12,585 nt of DNA from DASZZV01 sp035544835. Lineage in GTDB: Bacteria; Acidobacteriota; Thermoanaerobaculia; Gp7-AA8. Both the position numbers and the translations under genes were made by a program. The notes below the pieces were generated by a model that saw only the letters and a program-made list of their open reading frames with translations, had not been told where the DNA came from and made no database searches. The stretch spans positions 1 to 12,585 of the forward strand of contig DASZZV010000233.1 in the NCBI GenBank assembly GCA_035544835.1, in the 5' to 3' direction. This document shows, piece after piece, positions 1-5,921 of this stretch (position 1 is the stretch's first letter; each line of letters starts with the position of its first letter).

Positions 1-634
1 ATGGCGTCCTGTGCATCGCGCAGCGCCGTAACGGACACCACGGCCGGGAAGCGGCTCCCGTCTTTCCTGAAGTACGTCAGCTCGTAGATGTCCTCGATCC
101 CGCGCGAGGCCTTGAACACCAATGCCTCAAAGCCCGGCGTAATCGGGGTTCCGAGCTCGAGGCTCAAGGCGGTGGCGCGCGCGATCACTTCCTGCGGATC
201 GGAGATGTCGGCCGGGGTGATCTTGTTCATCACTTCGGCGGCCGTGTAGCCGAGCATCCGCTCGGCGCCGACGTTGAAGATCTGATGACGCCCTTCGCGT
301 CAGTGGCGATACTCGAGAAGTTGGCGCTGTTGAAAATCGCGCGCTGCAAGGCTCCCGCTTTGAGCAGCGCCTCTTCGGCCTCGGTGTTTGCGCTCATCGT
401 CGTCGGCTCGATCCGGTCGACCGCCGACAGCGGCAGGCCATCGCACCGATCGTTCAGCGTGAACAGGACGAGCTGATTCGATCTTGGATCAGGAAGATGC
501 AGCGTCACCGTACCCCCTTCAGGATCTGGCTGGTCCGTGTCGCCAAGCACCGCCACCCCGGCGTAGGCATTCGTCTTCACAAAGAGCGCTTACACCGTGA
601 TGGCCACCTCCGCAAAAACATGACTTCACTTCAT
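1..634 (-). pseudogene. Decayed PAS-domain sensor gene, 3' end beyond the window
   Basis: The reading frame opens at an ATG at 634-632, about 6 bases after a strong AAGGAGGGGA site (650-641). It reads SHVFAEVAITV, then ALFVKTNAYAGVAVLGD, then an N-terminal segment (VTLHLPDPRSNQLVLF) and a PAS core (AIFNSANFSSIATDAKGVI). The frame is interrupted by TGA at 628-626 and TAA at 592-590. One base is missing at about 283/284, where the expected IQIFNVGAERMLGY reads out of frame. From 281 down to the edge the PAS continues intact (GYTAAEVMNKITPADISD, then RKDGSRFPAVVSVTALRDAQDA). PAS regions of this type usually sit at the front of hybrid histidine kinases; that is family knowledge, and the kinase part is not in the window. 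Three separate lesions argue for real decay rather than one sequencing error. The longest surviving open piece would start at GTG 580. It keeps a copy of the shared bipartite motif upstream (693-721). Confidence 0.85.
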
Positions 635-674
635 ATCATATCCCCTCCTTCAGAGCTTCTTTTCCGCAGCCGAG

Positions 675-686
675 GAGGGCGCCCTC
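675..686 (-). promoter_or_regulatory. Leader palindrome after motif copy A
   Basis: GAGGGCGCCCTC is a perfect 12-base palindrome starting 6 bases after motif copy A. An equivalent palindrome (GAGGGGCCCCTC) follows copy C at 5861-5872. If transcription starts just after the motif, this lies at the very 5' end of the mRNA, as a stabilising hairpin or a binding site for a dimeric regulator. Confidence 0.4.
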
Positions 687-692
687 ATGAGA

Positions 693-721
693 GGAGTGAC
701 GGAGAGCAGGATTCCGCTACC
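693..721 (-). promoter_or_regulatory. Bipartite motif copy A (GGTAGCG-N13-CGTCACTCC), putative ECF-type promoter
   Basis: On the minus strand GGTAGCG (721-715) is followed after exactly 13 bases by CGTCACTCC (701-693). Copies B (4013-4041) and C (5823-5851) have the same two blocks and spacing. The spacer here (GAATCCTGCTCTC) resembles that of copy C. The motif lies about 60 bases upstream of the start of the decayed PAS gene. An AAC-like -35 with a CGTC -10 is typical of ECF sigma factors, though this spacer is about two bases shorter than the commonest ones. A repressor operator is the alternative. Confidence 0.6.
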
Positions 722-925
722 CCCGTCGGGGAAAATACTGGTTGTCCTGTAGGGTGTGTTGCTATGAAAGGCAAGGCAACCCGCCTGGGGACGCGGGCGT
801 TGGGAACTGTTCGAATCGCCGTCACCAGGCGCACAATCCCGAGATCGCGAAGGGCGGCCCGGACATCGTGATTCGCCGTCTGCGACTCTGCGACTCCGCC
901 GCCTCGGCATCAGTTCTTCCACGCT

Positions 926-1387
926 CTACTCGAAAGTGAGGAAAGGCGACGTGCCCCACTGAGAATCTGTGCCCGGCGCGGGCGATTCGCCGACGTGACC
1001 AGGAAGGCGGGCGTCCATATCGCCCTCGTCCTCCGAAAGCTTTTTCAATTGGACGAAGAGATAGAACTCGAGATCCTGTTCCGAGAGCCGGTACAGCACC
1101 CTCCCGTCGCCGGTGAGAATAGAGCTGATAAAAATGTCTTCTTCGCCGATGAAGAGAACGTCGCCCCGAAAGTCACGTTTGGGCCGGCTCAAGAAATCGA
1201 TGAAGGTGCGCAAGGCCACGGACCTCTCGAAGACCACCAGGCTGATCTCCACCCTGGAGTGTTGCATGGCGAAACAGAATTCCGCGGCAAGCTCCTCATA
1301 GCTCGCCGCGATCTGCGCACCTGCAATCCGTGGCCAATCGATGTTCGCTTCCCCAGCACCCGGTAGAACGAGGATTCTCGTTTTCAT
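926..1387 (-). CDS. Hypothetical protein, 153 aa, distal gene of a two-gene unit
   Basis: Start ATG 1387-1385 is chosen because AGGAGG lies 5 bases upstream; the frame stays open further upstream but those residues are low-complexity shadow sequence. The protein starts MKTRILVLPGAGEANIDWPR and has an alternating strand/helix pattern to about residue 118 (ISLVVFERS, FRGDVLFIGEEDIFISSILTG, LEFYLFVQLKKL), followed by a Gly/Pro/Ser-rich tail. There is no signal peptide or membrane segment, so it is probably cytoplasmic. I do not recognise the family; a small alpha/beta fold is the most I would infer. The start lies 14 bases after the stop of the 44-aa membrane peptide gene, so the two are probably co-transcribed. 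Confidence 0.7.
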   Translation of the reverse strand: MKTRILVLPGAGEANIDWPRIAGAQIAASYEELAAEFCFAMQHSRVEISLVVFERSVALRTFIDFLSRPKRDFRGDVLFIGEEDIFISSILTGDGRVLYRLSEQDLEFYLFVQLKKLSEDEGDMDARLPGHVGESPAPGTDSQWGTSPFLTFE

Positions 1388-1401
1388 CCCAGCCTCCTGG
1401 C

Positions 1402-1536
1402 CTACCAGGCGAAATGAAGCACGGTCAGGCAGACCCCGGCAAAGCAGGTGGCAGCGATGAGGAGATAGTCGTAACGCCGCGCGCTCGACAGCGTCTCGTA
1501 AAAGGGCGTCTGCATGTATCCCGTTAGTTCGCTCAT
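1402..1536 (-). CDS. Small single-span membrane peptide, 44 aa
   Basis: ATG 1536-1534 is preceded by AGGAGG with a 7-base spacer, the best ribosome site in this part of the window, and is preferred over the longer open frame that continues upstream. The peptide has a polar N-terminal half (MSELTGYMQTPFYETLSSAR), a basic-aromatic stretch (RRYDY) and one hydrophobic helix at about residues 25-42 (LLIAATCFAGVCLTVLHF), ending HFAW. The positive residues before the helix predict a cytoplasmic N-terminus. It is first in a two-gene minus-strand unit and diverges from the lipoprotein gene at 1666, sharing 129 intergenic bases with it. Function is unknown; a membrane anchor or partner for the 153-aa protein is a guess from proximity. 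Confidence 0.65.
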   Translation of the reverse strand: MSELTGYMQTPFYETLSSARRYDYLLIAATCFAGVCLTVLHFAW

Positions 1537-1665
1537 GGATGTTCCTCCTGAACGCAGGTCCTCGCGGACAGGATAAAAAATACAGAGCGAAGGTATTTGT
1601 TTTCGTGCGCCGGAATTGTATTTCCGTCGTTGCCGAAGTGACTGACATGGCGAGGGACACACGCC

Positions 1666-2166
1666 ATGTACAAATCATTTTCAATCGTTCTGTCTGTTCT
1701 CGCTCTCGTATCGACAGGCTGCGGGGGCAAGAGCAGTCCTACCGACCCTACGCCAGCTTCCATCACCTCGGCCTCATCATGTGCGGCCGGGTGCGACAAC
1801 ACCCTTCACATTCCTGATCCCGGTGTGGTTCGTCAGCAGATGGACTCGGCTCGAGATGCTATCCGCGACGCAATCGCCAATGGCTCTCTGAAGGCGAAAA
1901 AGAGAGCTGACTGGAACGTCGTTCCCACCGTCGAATGGAAGGCCTGTTTCTTTCTCGTCGACAATGTCAGCTGGGTCGAGAACGGGATTACCAGAACAGG
2001 GTCCAATTGCGCGGCAGGGCTGACCGACTATGAGGGAAAGCGCATCGTGATCGCCACCAATGACCCGAGCCGCACCCCCGCGCTGGTGCGATGGGAGACG
2101 GCGAATTTTTATCTCATCGCGATCGGCCGCCGGGATCTGGCCGACTCCTGGCAGGCGACTCACTAA
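1666..2166 (+). CDS. Putative exported lipoprotein, 166 aa
   Basis: The N-terminus is a lipoprotein signal: MYKSFSIVLSVLALVSTGC with the acceptor Cys at residue 19, then a flexible GGKSSPTDPTP linker. Position -3 of the lipobox is Ser instead of the usual Leu, which is tolerated but not ideal. The mature part has three further Cys pairs or singles (SSCAAGC, KACFF, SNCAAG), which could form disulfides, and a WNVVPTVEW...DNVSWVENGITRTGSNC region with no family I can name. The ribosome site is weak (GAGGG about 10 bases upstream). Its stop overlaps the ATG of the receiver gene (TAATG), so translation of the two is probably coupled. An envelope lipoprotein heading a receiver/EAL unit could be its input or its target; that is inference. 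Confidence 0.8.
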   Translation: MYKSFSIVLSVLALVSTGCGGKSSPTDPTPASITSASSCAAGCDNTLHIPDPGVVRQQMDSARDAIRDAIANGSLKAKKRADWNVVPTVEWKACFFLVDNVSWVENGITRTGSNCAAGLTDYEGKRIVIATNDPSRTPALVRWETANFYLIAIGRRDLADSWQATH

Positions 2167-2555
2167 TGGAGATCATCGGCGAAACGGCGACCCGGGCCAC
2201 GCTCATCGTCGATGACGACGAGCGGATCACTGAAGCCCTGGCCCTGTACATCGCCGGGCCGGACCGGACCGTCATCACCTGCAACGACATCGAATCCGCG
2301 CAGATCGTGCTCGAGCAGATGCCGATTACCGAGGTAATCGCCGATGTGCAGTACTCAGGGCGCTTCGGCTTCGAGGGACTCGCTCTCATCCGGCACATCC
2401 GAGCGTACGCGCCGAAAGCCCGGGTCATTCTGATGTCCGGTCGCGCCTCGGCCGAGCTTCGCGAAGAGGCCACCGCCCTCGGAGCCCATGCCCTGCTCGA
2501 GAAACCTTTCGATCCCGACATTCTGGAGAGCCTGCTCTCTATGGAGGAAGACTGA
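2166..2555 (+). CDS. Stand-alone receiver-domain response regulator, 129 aa
   Basis: A complete CheY-like receiver with no output domain. Acidic pocket D16-D17-D18 (TLIVDDDE), phospho-acceptor D60 (VIADVQYSG), S91 (ILMSGR) and K113 (LLEKPFDP) are all present, so it should accept phosphate from a histidine kinase. The start ATG 2166 overlaps the lipoprotein stop by one base; an upstream in-frame extension to 2091 would lie inside the lipoprotein gene and is rejected. No kinase is encoded intact in the window; the PAS sensor remnant at the left edge may be a relic of one. The EAL gene begins one base after its stop, so receiver and phosphodiesterase are made together but as separate chains, unlike the usual fused REC-EAL regulators. 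Confidence 0.92.
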   Translation: MEIIGETATRATLIVDDDERITEALALYIAGPDRTVITCNDIESAQIVLEQMPITEVIADVQYSGRFGFEGLALIRHIRAYAPKARVILMSGRASAELREEATALGAHALLEKPFDPDILESLLSMEED

Positions 2556-2556
2556 A

Positions 2557-3378
2557 GTGTCACTCTCCCCTGCTCTGTCCATTCAGCGAGTTCCCCTGCT
2601 CAACGACGTAATCGCCAGCGGCAACCTCATCCCGCACTTTCAGCCCATCGTCTCCATCAGCGAGCCGAAACAGATCCTCGGATTCGAGTCTCTGATGCGT
2701 TATCGATGTGAGTCGATCTTCTCCAATCCCGCCACCCTCTTCGAGTACGCGTTGCGCAAGGGGTCCATCGTCGAGCTCGACGCCGCCTGCGTTGAGAGGA
2801 GCTTCCTCTATGGAACGGCATTGGCGGATCCGCAGCTTCTGTTCGTAAACATCCGGCCGGAACTGCTCTCGCGACCGAATCTGATTTTCCGAACCGTCAC
2901 CGAGGCTGCACGCTGGTGCGATCTGCCCTTGTCGAACGTCGTGTTGGAAATCACCGAAGATGCCGCCGTGTCGGACCGCCACGAGGCCATCGAGAATCTG
3001 GACCGTCTGCATGAAGCCGGCGTGCGGTTCGCCATCGACGATGTCGGGATCGCCCACTCCCATCTCAATCTCATCGACCATATCGCCCCGGCCTTCCTGA
3101 AGATCAGCCACGAGTTCGGACATGACTTCGAGCTCGACGAGACCAAGATCCGAATCGTCCGCAACATCGTCGCGCTGGCCCGCGATTTCTCGGCAGAGGT
3201 CATCCTCGAGGGGATCGAGACCGAGCAGACCCTTCGTGCCGCCGAATCGCTCGGCATCCGACGGGGACAGGGTTATCTATTTTCGCGGCCCCTTCCGCTG
3301 GCCGATGCGCTCGCCCTGGCCCATCATCCTCCCCGCGTTCTCGTCAACGACATCCAGGCCGCGGCGGCGCTCCGTTGA
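2557..3378 (+). CDS. EAL-domain cyclic-di-GMP phosphodiesterase, 273 aa
   Basis: A single EAL domain, expected to hydrolyse c-di-GMP to pGpG in the cytoplasm. The signature is ESL (FESLMR, E44) instead of EAL. The other metal- and substrate-binding positions are kept: N98 (FVNIRP), E131 and E134 (LEITED), D161-D162 (AIDDVG), K182 (FLKIS), E218 and E221 (LEGIE), Q238 (RGQGYLFSRP). Loop 6 reads DDVGIAHSHLNL instead of DDFGTGYSSL, so it is a divergent but probably active enzyme; a c-di-GMP-binding effector is the alternative. GTG 2557 is chosen because GGAGGAAG lies about 8 bases upstream and the gene then begins one base after the receiver stop. There is no fused sensor, GGDEF or membrane part, consistent with control through the adjacent receiver. 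Confidence 0.92.
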   Translation: MSLSPALSIQRVPLLNDVIASGNLIPHFQPIVSISEPKQILGFESLMRYRCESIFSNPATLFEYALRKGSIVELDAACVERSFLYGTALADPQLLFVNIRPELLSRPNLIFRTVTEAARWCDLPLSNVVLEITEDAAVSDRHEAIENLDRLHEAGVRFAIDDVGIAHSHLNLIDHIAPAFLKISHEFGHDFELDETKIRIVRNIVALARDFSAEVILEGIETEQTLRAAESLGIRRGQGYLFSRPLPLADALALAHHPPRVLVNDIQAAAALR

Positions 3379-3449
3379 GGGATCAGGAGGGAGGTTCCTT
3401 ATCGGATGGTGGGGTTTCTCAATTCGCCTCATCGGCAAGAAAAACTCAG

Positions 3450-3704
3450 ATGGAATGTGTTGAGGCGCTGGGCGAGGCGAGAAAAGAGGTCCAGTCGTTG
3501 ACGCGGCTCGTCGCCGGCTTCCGAGAGAAAGGTTCCCGCGGAATCGACAAGACCGATCTCTATCGATCGCTGTCGATCGTCCAGGAAGAGATTCTCCGCC
3601 ACGCCGAGGCATCTCTGGCGCAGGGGTTGTCCGAGCTGGCACTGCGCTTCATCGAATGCGGCCGCGACCTGCATCCGCTGCGGGAGTTGATCGACACATT
3701 GTGA
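3450..3704 (+). CDS. Small helical hypothetical protein, 84 aa (start uncertain)
   Basis: The protein is almost entirely helical and charged (ECVEALGEARKEVQSLTRLVAGFREK, then DLYRSLSIVQEEILRHAEASLAQGLSELALRFIECG). It looks like a small adaptor or phosphotransfer-like helical bundle. A His (RHAEA) lies in the central helix, but I see no recognised HPt motif. ATG 3450 has only a weak site. A TTG at 3375 overlapping the EAL stop (TTGA) would add 25 low-complexity residues and suits coupled translation, yet the good AGGAGGGAGG site at 3385-3394 lies downstream of it. That site serves an out-of-frame ATG at 3406, which stops after 31 codons. It is probably the last gene of the lipoprotein-receiver-EAL unit. 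Confidence 0.6.
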   Translation: MECVEALGEARKEVQSLTRLVAGFREKGSRGIDKTDLYRSLSIVQEEILRHAEASLAQGLSELALRFIECGRDLHPLRELIDTL

Positions 3705-3770
3705 TGTGAACGCGAGGACAGAAGCCCGCGGCAGAGATGAAAACAGGAAGTGACTACCCGCCGCGAATCG

Positions 3771-4004
3771 TTACCCCCATGCTGCGCGCTTGCCGACGGA
3801 GCAGAGCACCGCGAAGGCGGCGGCGAGCTCTTCCGGCGATGCTTTCTCCTGTAGCCAGAGGACAAAGGGCAAATCGTCCACAAGCTGCTGCTCGGTTCCG
3901 TGGTGAACGAGGTAGTCTTGCCACAACGACGGGTAGCCTTCAAAAAGCTCAAAGAGGATGTACAGACGTATGGCAGCTAGTACGAAATCCGATGCATCAT
4001 CCAT
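3771..4004 (-). CDS. Hypothetical protein, 77 aa, probably leaderless, next to the ECF sigma gene
   Basis: The sequence is protein-like: a hydrophobic/aromatic helical N-terminal half (DFVLAAIRLYILFELFEGYPSLWQDYLVHHG) and a second helical half (LVDDLPFVLWLQEKASPEELAAAFAVL). I do not recognise the family; it is probably cytoplasmic with no signal peptide. ATG 4004-4002 has no Shine-Dalgarno site. However, motif copy B ends only 8 bases upstream (4013), so if that motif is a promoter the transcript would start at or within a few bases of the ATG, explaining the missing site. It is divergent from the sigma gene (71 bases between starts). Possible roles as a regulator or target of the sigma system come from position only. 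Confidence 0.5.
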   Translation of the reverse strand: MDDASDFVLAAIRLYILFELFEGYPSLWQDYLVHHGTEQQLVDDLPFVLWLQEKASPEELAAAFAVLCSVGKRAAWG

Positions 4005-4012
4005 TCGTCAGG

Positions 4013-4041
4013 GGAGTGACGGGAACGCAAGACACGTTACC
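4013..4041 (-). promoter_or_regulatory. Bipartite motif copy B (GGTAACG-N13-CGTCACTCC), putative ECF-type promoter
   Basis: On the minus strand GGTAACG (4041-4035) and CGTCACTCC (4021-4013) are separated by 13 bases. The spacer differs from those of copies A and C, so identity is confined to the two blocks, as expected of a recognition site. It points at the 77-aa gene, whose ATG is 8 bases downstream. It also lies 35-63 bases upstream of the divergent sigma gene, so binding here could influence both directions. Confidence 0.6.
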
Positions 4042-4075
4042 CTGTGTTATCTTGCTCGTTCTCCAAGAACGACTC

Positions 4076-4546
4076 ATGAATGGTCGCGCGCCGCTACCTG
4101 CGAGCAGTGTCGAATCGTTGTACGAAGAGTACTACGCGCTCTTGCGTTTTCTCGCGGCGCAGCGCTTTCAGATTCCCGACGACGAGATCAACGGTCTGAT
4201 CACGGAGATCTTCATCACGTTTCTTGAGCGGCGCACCACCGTTTACGAGCCGAAAGCGTGGTTGGTTGGTGCGATCTGCCACGCAAGCCGTCACTACTGG
4301 CGCAAGCATGGAAAGACCGACCAACTGCCCGTGGACTACGAACAAGCAGTCGACCAGCAGGACGCGAGCGACCGCGTCGACGCGATGGCGCTTCTGGCGC
4401 GCCAATCCGCGCGTTGTCAAGAACTGCTCAAACTCCGGTACCTCGAAGGCTACTCGGTGGCAGAGCTCGCCGAGCGGCTTGGAACAACCCCCGGCTACGT
4501 GAAAAAGCTCCTGCACCAATGCACCATGTGCGCGAGGAAATCATGA
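4076..4546 (+). CDS. ECF-like RNA polymerase sigma factor, 156 aa
   Basis: A two-domain sigma-70 family protein. Region 2 spans about residues 12-78 (SLYEEYYALLRFLAAQRF; DDEINGLITEIFITFLERR; AWLVGAICHASRHYWRKHG, the promoter-melting/-10 part). After an acidic linker, region 4 covers about residues 103-150 with a helix-turn-helix (LLKLRYLEGYSVAELAERLGTT, then PGYVKKLLHQC) for -35 contact. Regions 1 and 3 are absent and 156 aa is short, which fits the ECF group. ATG 4076 begins the homologous part; an open frame reaching back to 3737 is Arg-rich shadow. Its stop overlaps the anti-sigma start (ATGA), the classic arrangement of a sigma/anti-sigma pair. The exact ECF group cannot be assigned by eye. 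It is the natural candidate for reading the GGTARCG-N13-CGTCACTCC motifs that flank the locus. Confidence 0.9.
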   Translation: MNGRAPLPASSVESLYEEYYALLRFLAAQRFQIPDDEINGLITEIFITFLERRTTVYEPKAWLVGAICHASRHYWRKHGKTDQLPVDYEQAVDQQDASDRVDAMALLARQSARCQELLKLRYLEGYSVAELAERLGTTPGYVKKLLHQCTMCARKS

Positions 4547-5793
4547 CGCACTACGACGACGATGACCTCCTCGCCTTCGCGCACGGGTTGACCGACGCTC
4601 CGGGCGGCGTCGAGGAGCACATCACCGCATGCCTGGACTGCGCGGCACGCCTGAGCGCCCTGCGACAGATCACTCGCGGCCTGATGCATCACACCCCCGA
4701 TGTGGCCTTTTTACAAACCTACGAAGCACGACAGGCGCACGAACTGGATATCGCACGCGAGTACCTCCGTGCGGGGACGGTCGAGCAAGCGCCACGCTCG
4801 CTCGGGCTGGTCCGCGCGCTCATTGCGGAGGCCCAGGCACATCTCGGGAATGACCTCGCAGTCGCCGGTAACCGGAGCGAGCTGGCTATCCGAATCAGTG
4901 AGGGCATTACAGAAGCTGCCTACGCGCGGGGAGCGGTTCTCCTCGCGCGCGGCGACGCGCACCGCGAGCACGCGAACGCGCTGCGCCTCCTTGGGCAACT
5001 ACCGGAAGCGCTTGTGCACCTCGATCGGGCGGCGGGTCACTATGAGGCGTTATACGCGTCAGCATACCCGCTCGCGCAGGTGGGGTTCGCCCGCGCACTC
5101 GTCCTCTTTAAGATGAGCGAATTTGCGGCTGCCGCCGATGCGCTGCACGCGTGCAGCGCCACTTTTCTGGAATTCGGCGACACTGCCGGCTTTGCAAAAG
5201 CGCGTTTCATGCAGGCATCGCTCTATTTCGAGCAAGGTGCGATCACGAAAGCGGCCGCACTTTTTGAATCATTACGAGAACCGGCCGAGCGCGCCGCGGA
5301 TCGCGAGTTGCTCGCGCGGCTCTACAGCAACCTCGGCGCCTGCTCGGTGGCACTCGATGACGAACGAACTGCAAGGGCGAACTTTCAGAACGCTCTCGCG
5401 CTGTTCGACGAGCTCCAAATGGAGAGCGAGAAGGTCCGTATTCGGTGGAACCTCGCCCGTCTGACGCTCCTACGCGATCCCGACGCAAGCGTGCGACCAC
5501 TCCAGGAAGTGCGCCTCGCCTTTCAGACGCTCGGCCTGGCGATGGACGCCGCGCTCGTCGCGCTCGACCTGGTCGACGCGCTACTCGCGACCGGTGATGC
5601 AGAGCGCGCCGAACACCTCAGCGCAGAACTCCTCACGGCTTTCCAGCGCATGCACGCAAACCTCAACGTCACCCAGGCGATCTCCTACCTCCACGAAGCG
5701 ACGAAAGCTCGTCGCGCGACCCCCTCCCTCACTCGATCGTTGCGCGCATACCTCGAAACGCAAGGTTCAATCGAGTTCCAACCACCCGCATAG
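4543..5793 (+). CDS. Zinc-finger anti-sigma factor with TPR-like repeats, 416 aa, soluble
   Basis: The start ATG 4543 overlaps the sigma stop by 4 bases and has GAGGAAA just upstream. Residues 1-45 form a short anti-sigma zinc-binding domain with H26-x3-C30-x2-C33 (EEHITACLDCAARL), the ZAS/zf-HC2 pattern that clamps ECF sigma factors. From about residue 55 to 400 the protein is a continuous alpha-helical array with TPR-like repeats (e.g. HANALRLLGQLPEALVHLDRAAGHYEAL; RLYSNLGACSVALDDERTARANFQNALALFDEL), a protein-protein interaction scaffold. No hydrophobic segment long enough to span the membrane was found, whereas most ECF anti-sigma factors are membrane proteins. Signal sensing is therefore probably cytoplasmic, through a partner or ligand of the TPR part. 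Redox or zinc sensing by the HCC site is another option. Confidence 0.88.
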   Translation: MTHYDDDDLLAFAHGLTDAPGGVEEHITACLDCAARLSALRQITRGLMHHTPDVAFLQTYEARQAHELDIAREYLRAGTVEQAPRSLGLVRALIAEAQAHLGNDLAVAGNRSELAIRISEGITEAAYARGAVLLARGDAHREHANALRLLGQLPEALVHLDRAAGHYEALYASAYPLAQVGFARALVLFKMSEFAAAADALHACSATFLEFGDTAGFAKARFMQASLYFEQGAITKAAALFESLREPAERAADRELLARLYSNLGACSVALDDERTARANFQNALALFDELQMESEKVRIRWNLARLTLLRDPDASVRPLQEVRLAFQTLGLAMDAALVALDLVDALLATGDAERAEHLSAELLTAFQRMHANLNVTQAISYLHEATKARRATPSLTRSLRAYLETQGSIEFQPPA

Positions 5794-5822
5794 AACACTC
5801 TTCGAATTTTTTCACGTAAGCA

Positions 5823-5851
5823 GGTAACGAAACTCCTGCTCGCGTCACTCC
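5823..5851 (+). promoter_or_regulatory. Bipartite motif copy C (GGTAACG-N13-CGTCACTCC), putative ECF-type promoter
   Basis: GGTAACG (5823-5829) and CGTCACTCC (5843-5851) with the same 13-base spacer as copies A and B. It starts 30 bases after the anti-sigma stop and 99 bases before the exported-peptide ATG, so the peptide would have its own promoter in addition to any read-through. A T6 run at 5807-5812 just upstream could weakly end the sigma/anti-sigma transcript. Confidence 0.6.
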
Positions 5852-5860
5852 TCTCTCCGA

Positions 5861-5872
5861 GAGGGGCCCCTC
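5861..5872 (+). promoter_or_regulatory. Leader palindrome after motif copy C
   Basis: GAGGGGCCCCTC is a perfect 12-base palindrome 9 bases after motif copy C. It matches in place and form the GAGGGCGCCCTC palindrome after copy A. A 5' mRNA hairpin or a dimeric regulator site are both possible. Confidence 0.4.
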
Positions 5873-5886
5873 CCACAACAACGAAC

Positions 5887-5906
5887 GCTCAACGGACACG
5901 TTGAGC
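5887..5906 (+). promoter_or_regulatory. Hairpin in the leader of the exported-peptide gene
   Basis: GCTCAAC (5887-5893) and GTTGAGC (5900-5906) form a perfect 7-bp stem with a 6-base loop (GGACAC), ending 5 bases before the GGAGGG ribosome site. It could stabilise the short mRNA or affect ribosome access. Confidence 0.4.
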
Positions 5907-5921
5907 ACACGGAGGGACTCT

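Larger units (their letters stand above)
635..925. other. Intergenic stretch without a recognisable gene
   Basis: This holds the Shine-Dalgarno site of the decayed PAS gene (641-650), its leader palindrome (675-686) and motif copy A (693-721). From 722 to 925 I see no convincing coding frame, RNA gene or riboswitch. Short open frames here have no ribosome site and no protein-like composition. Confidence 0.6.

Noticed and set aside
722..925. Possible riboswitch or structured RNA (c-di-GMP type considered because of the neighbouring genes)
   Set aside because: Short GC-rich stems are present, but the conserved core bases of the c-di-GMP riboswitch classes could not be found.
1605..1630. CGGAA-N6-TTCCG inverted repeat between the divergent 44-aa and lipoprotein genes
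   Set aside because: The arms are only 5 bases and occur once; too weak to call an operator.
1388..1684. N-terminal extension of the 153-aa protein
   Set aside because: The extension overlaps the 44-aa membrane gene in another frame, and the internal ATG 1387 has a strong ribosome site.
3737..4075. Long N-terminal extension of the sigma factor
   Set aside because: It is Arg-rich, unlike any sigma region, and is antisense to the 77-aa gene; the sigma homology starts right after ATG 4076.
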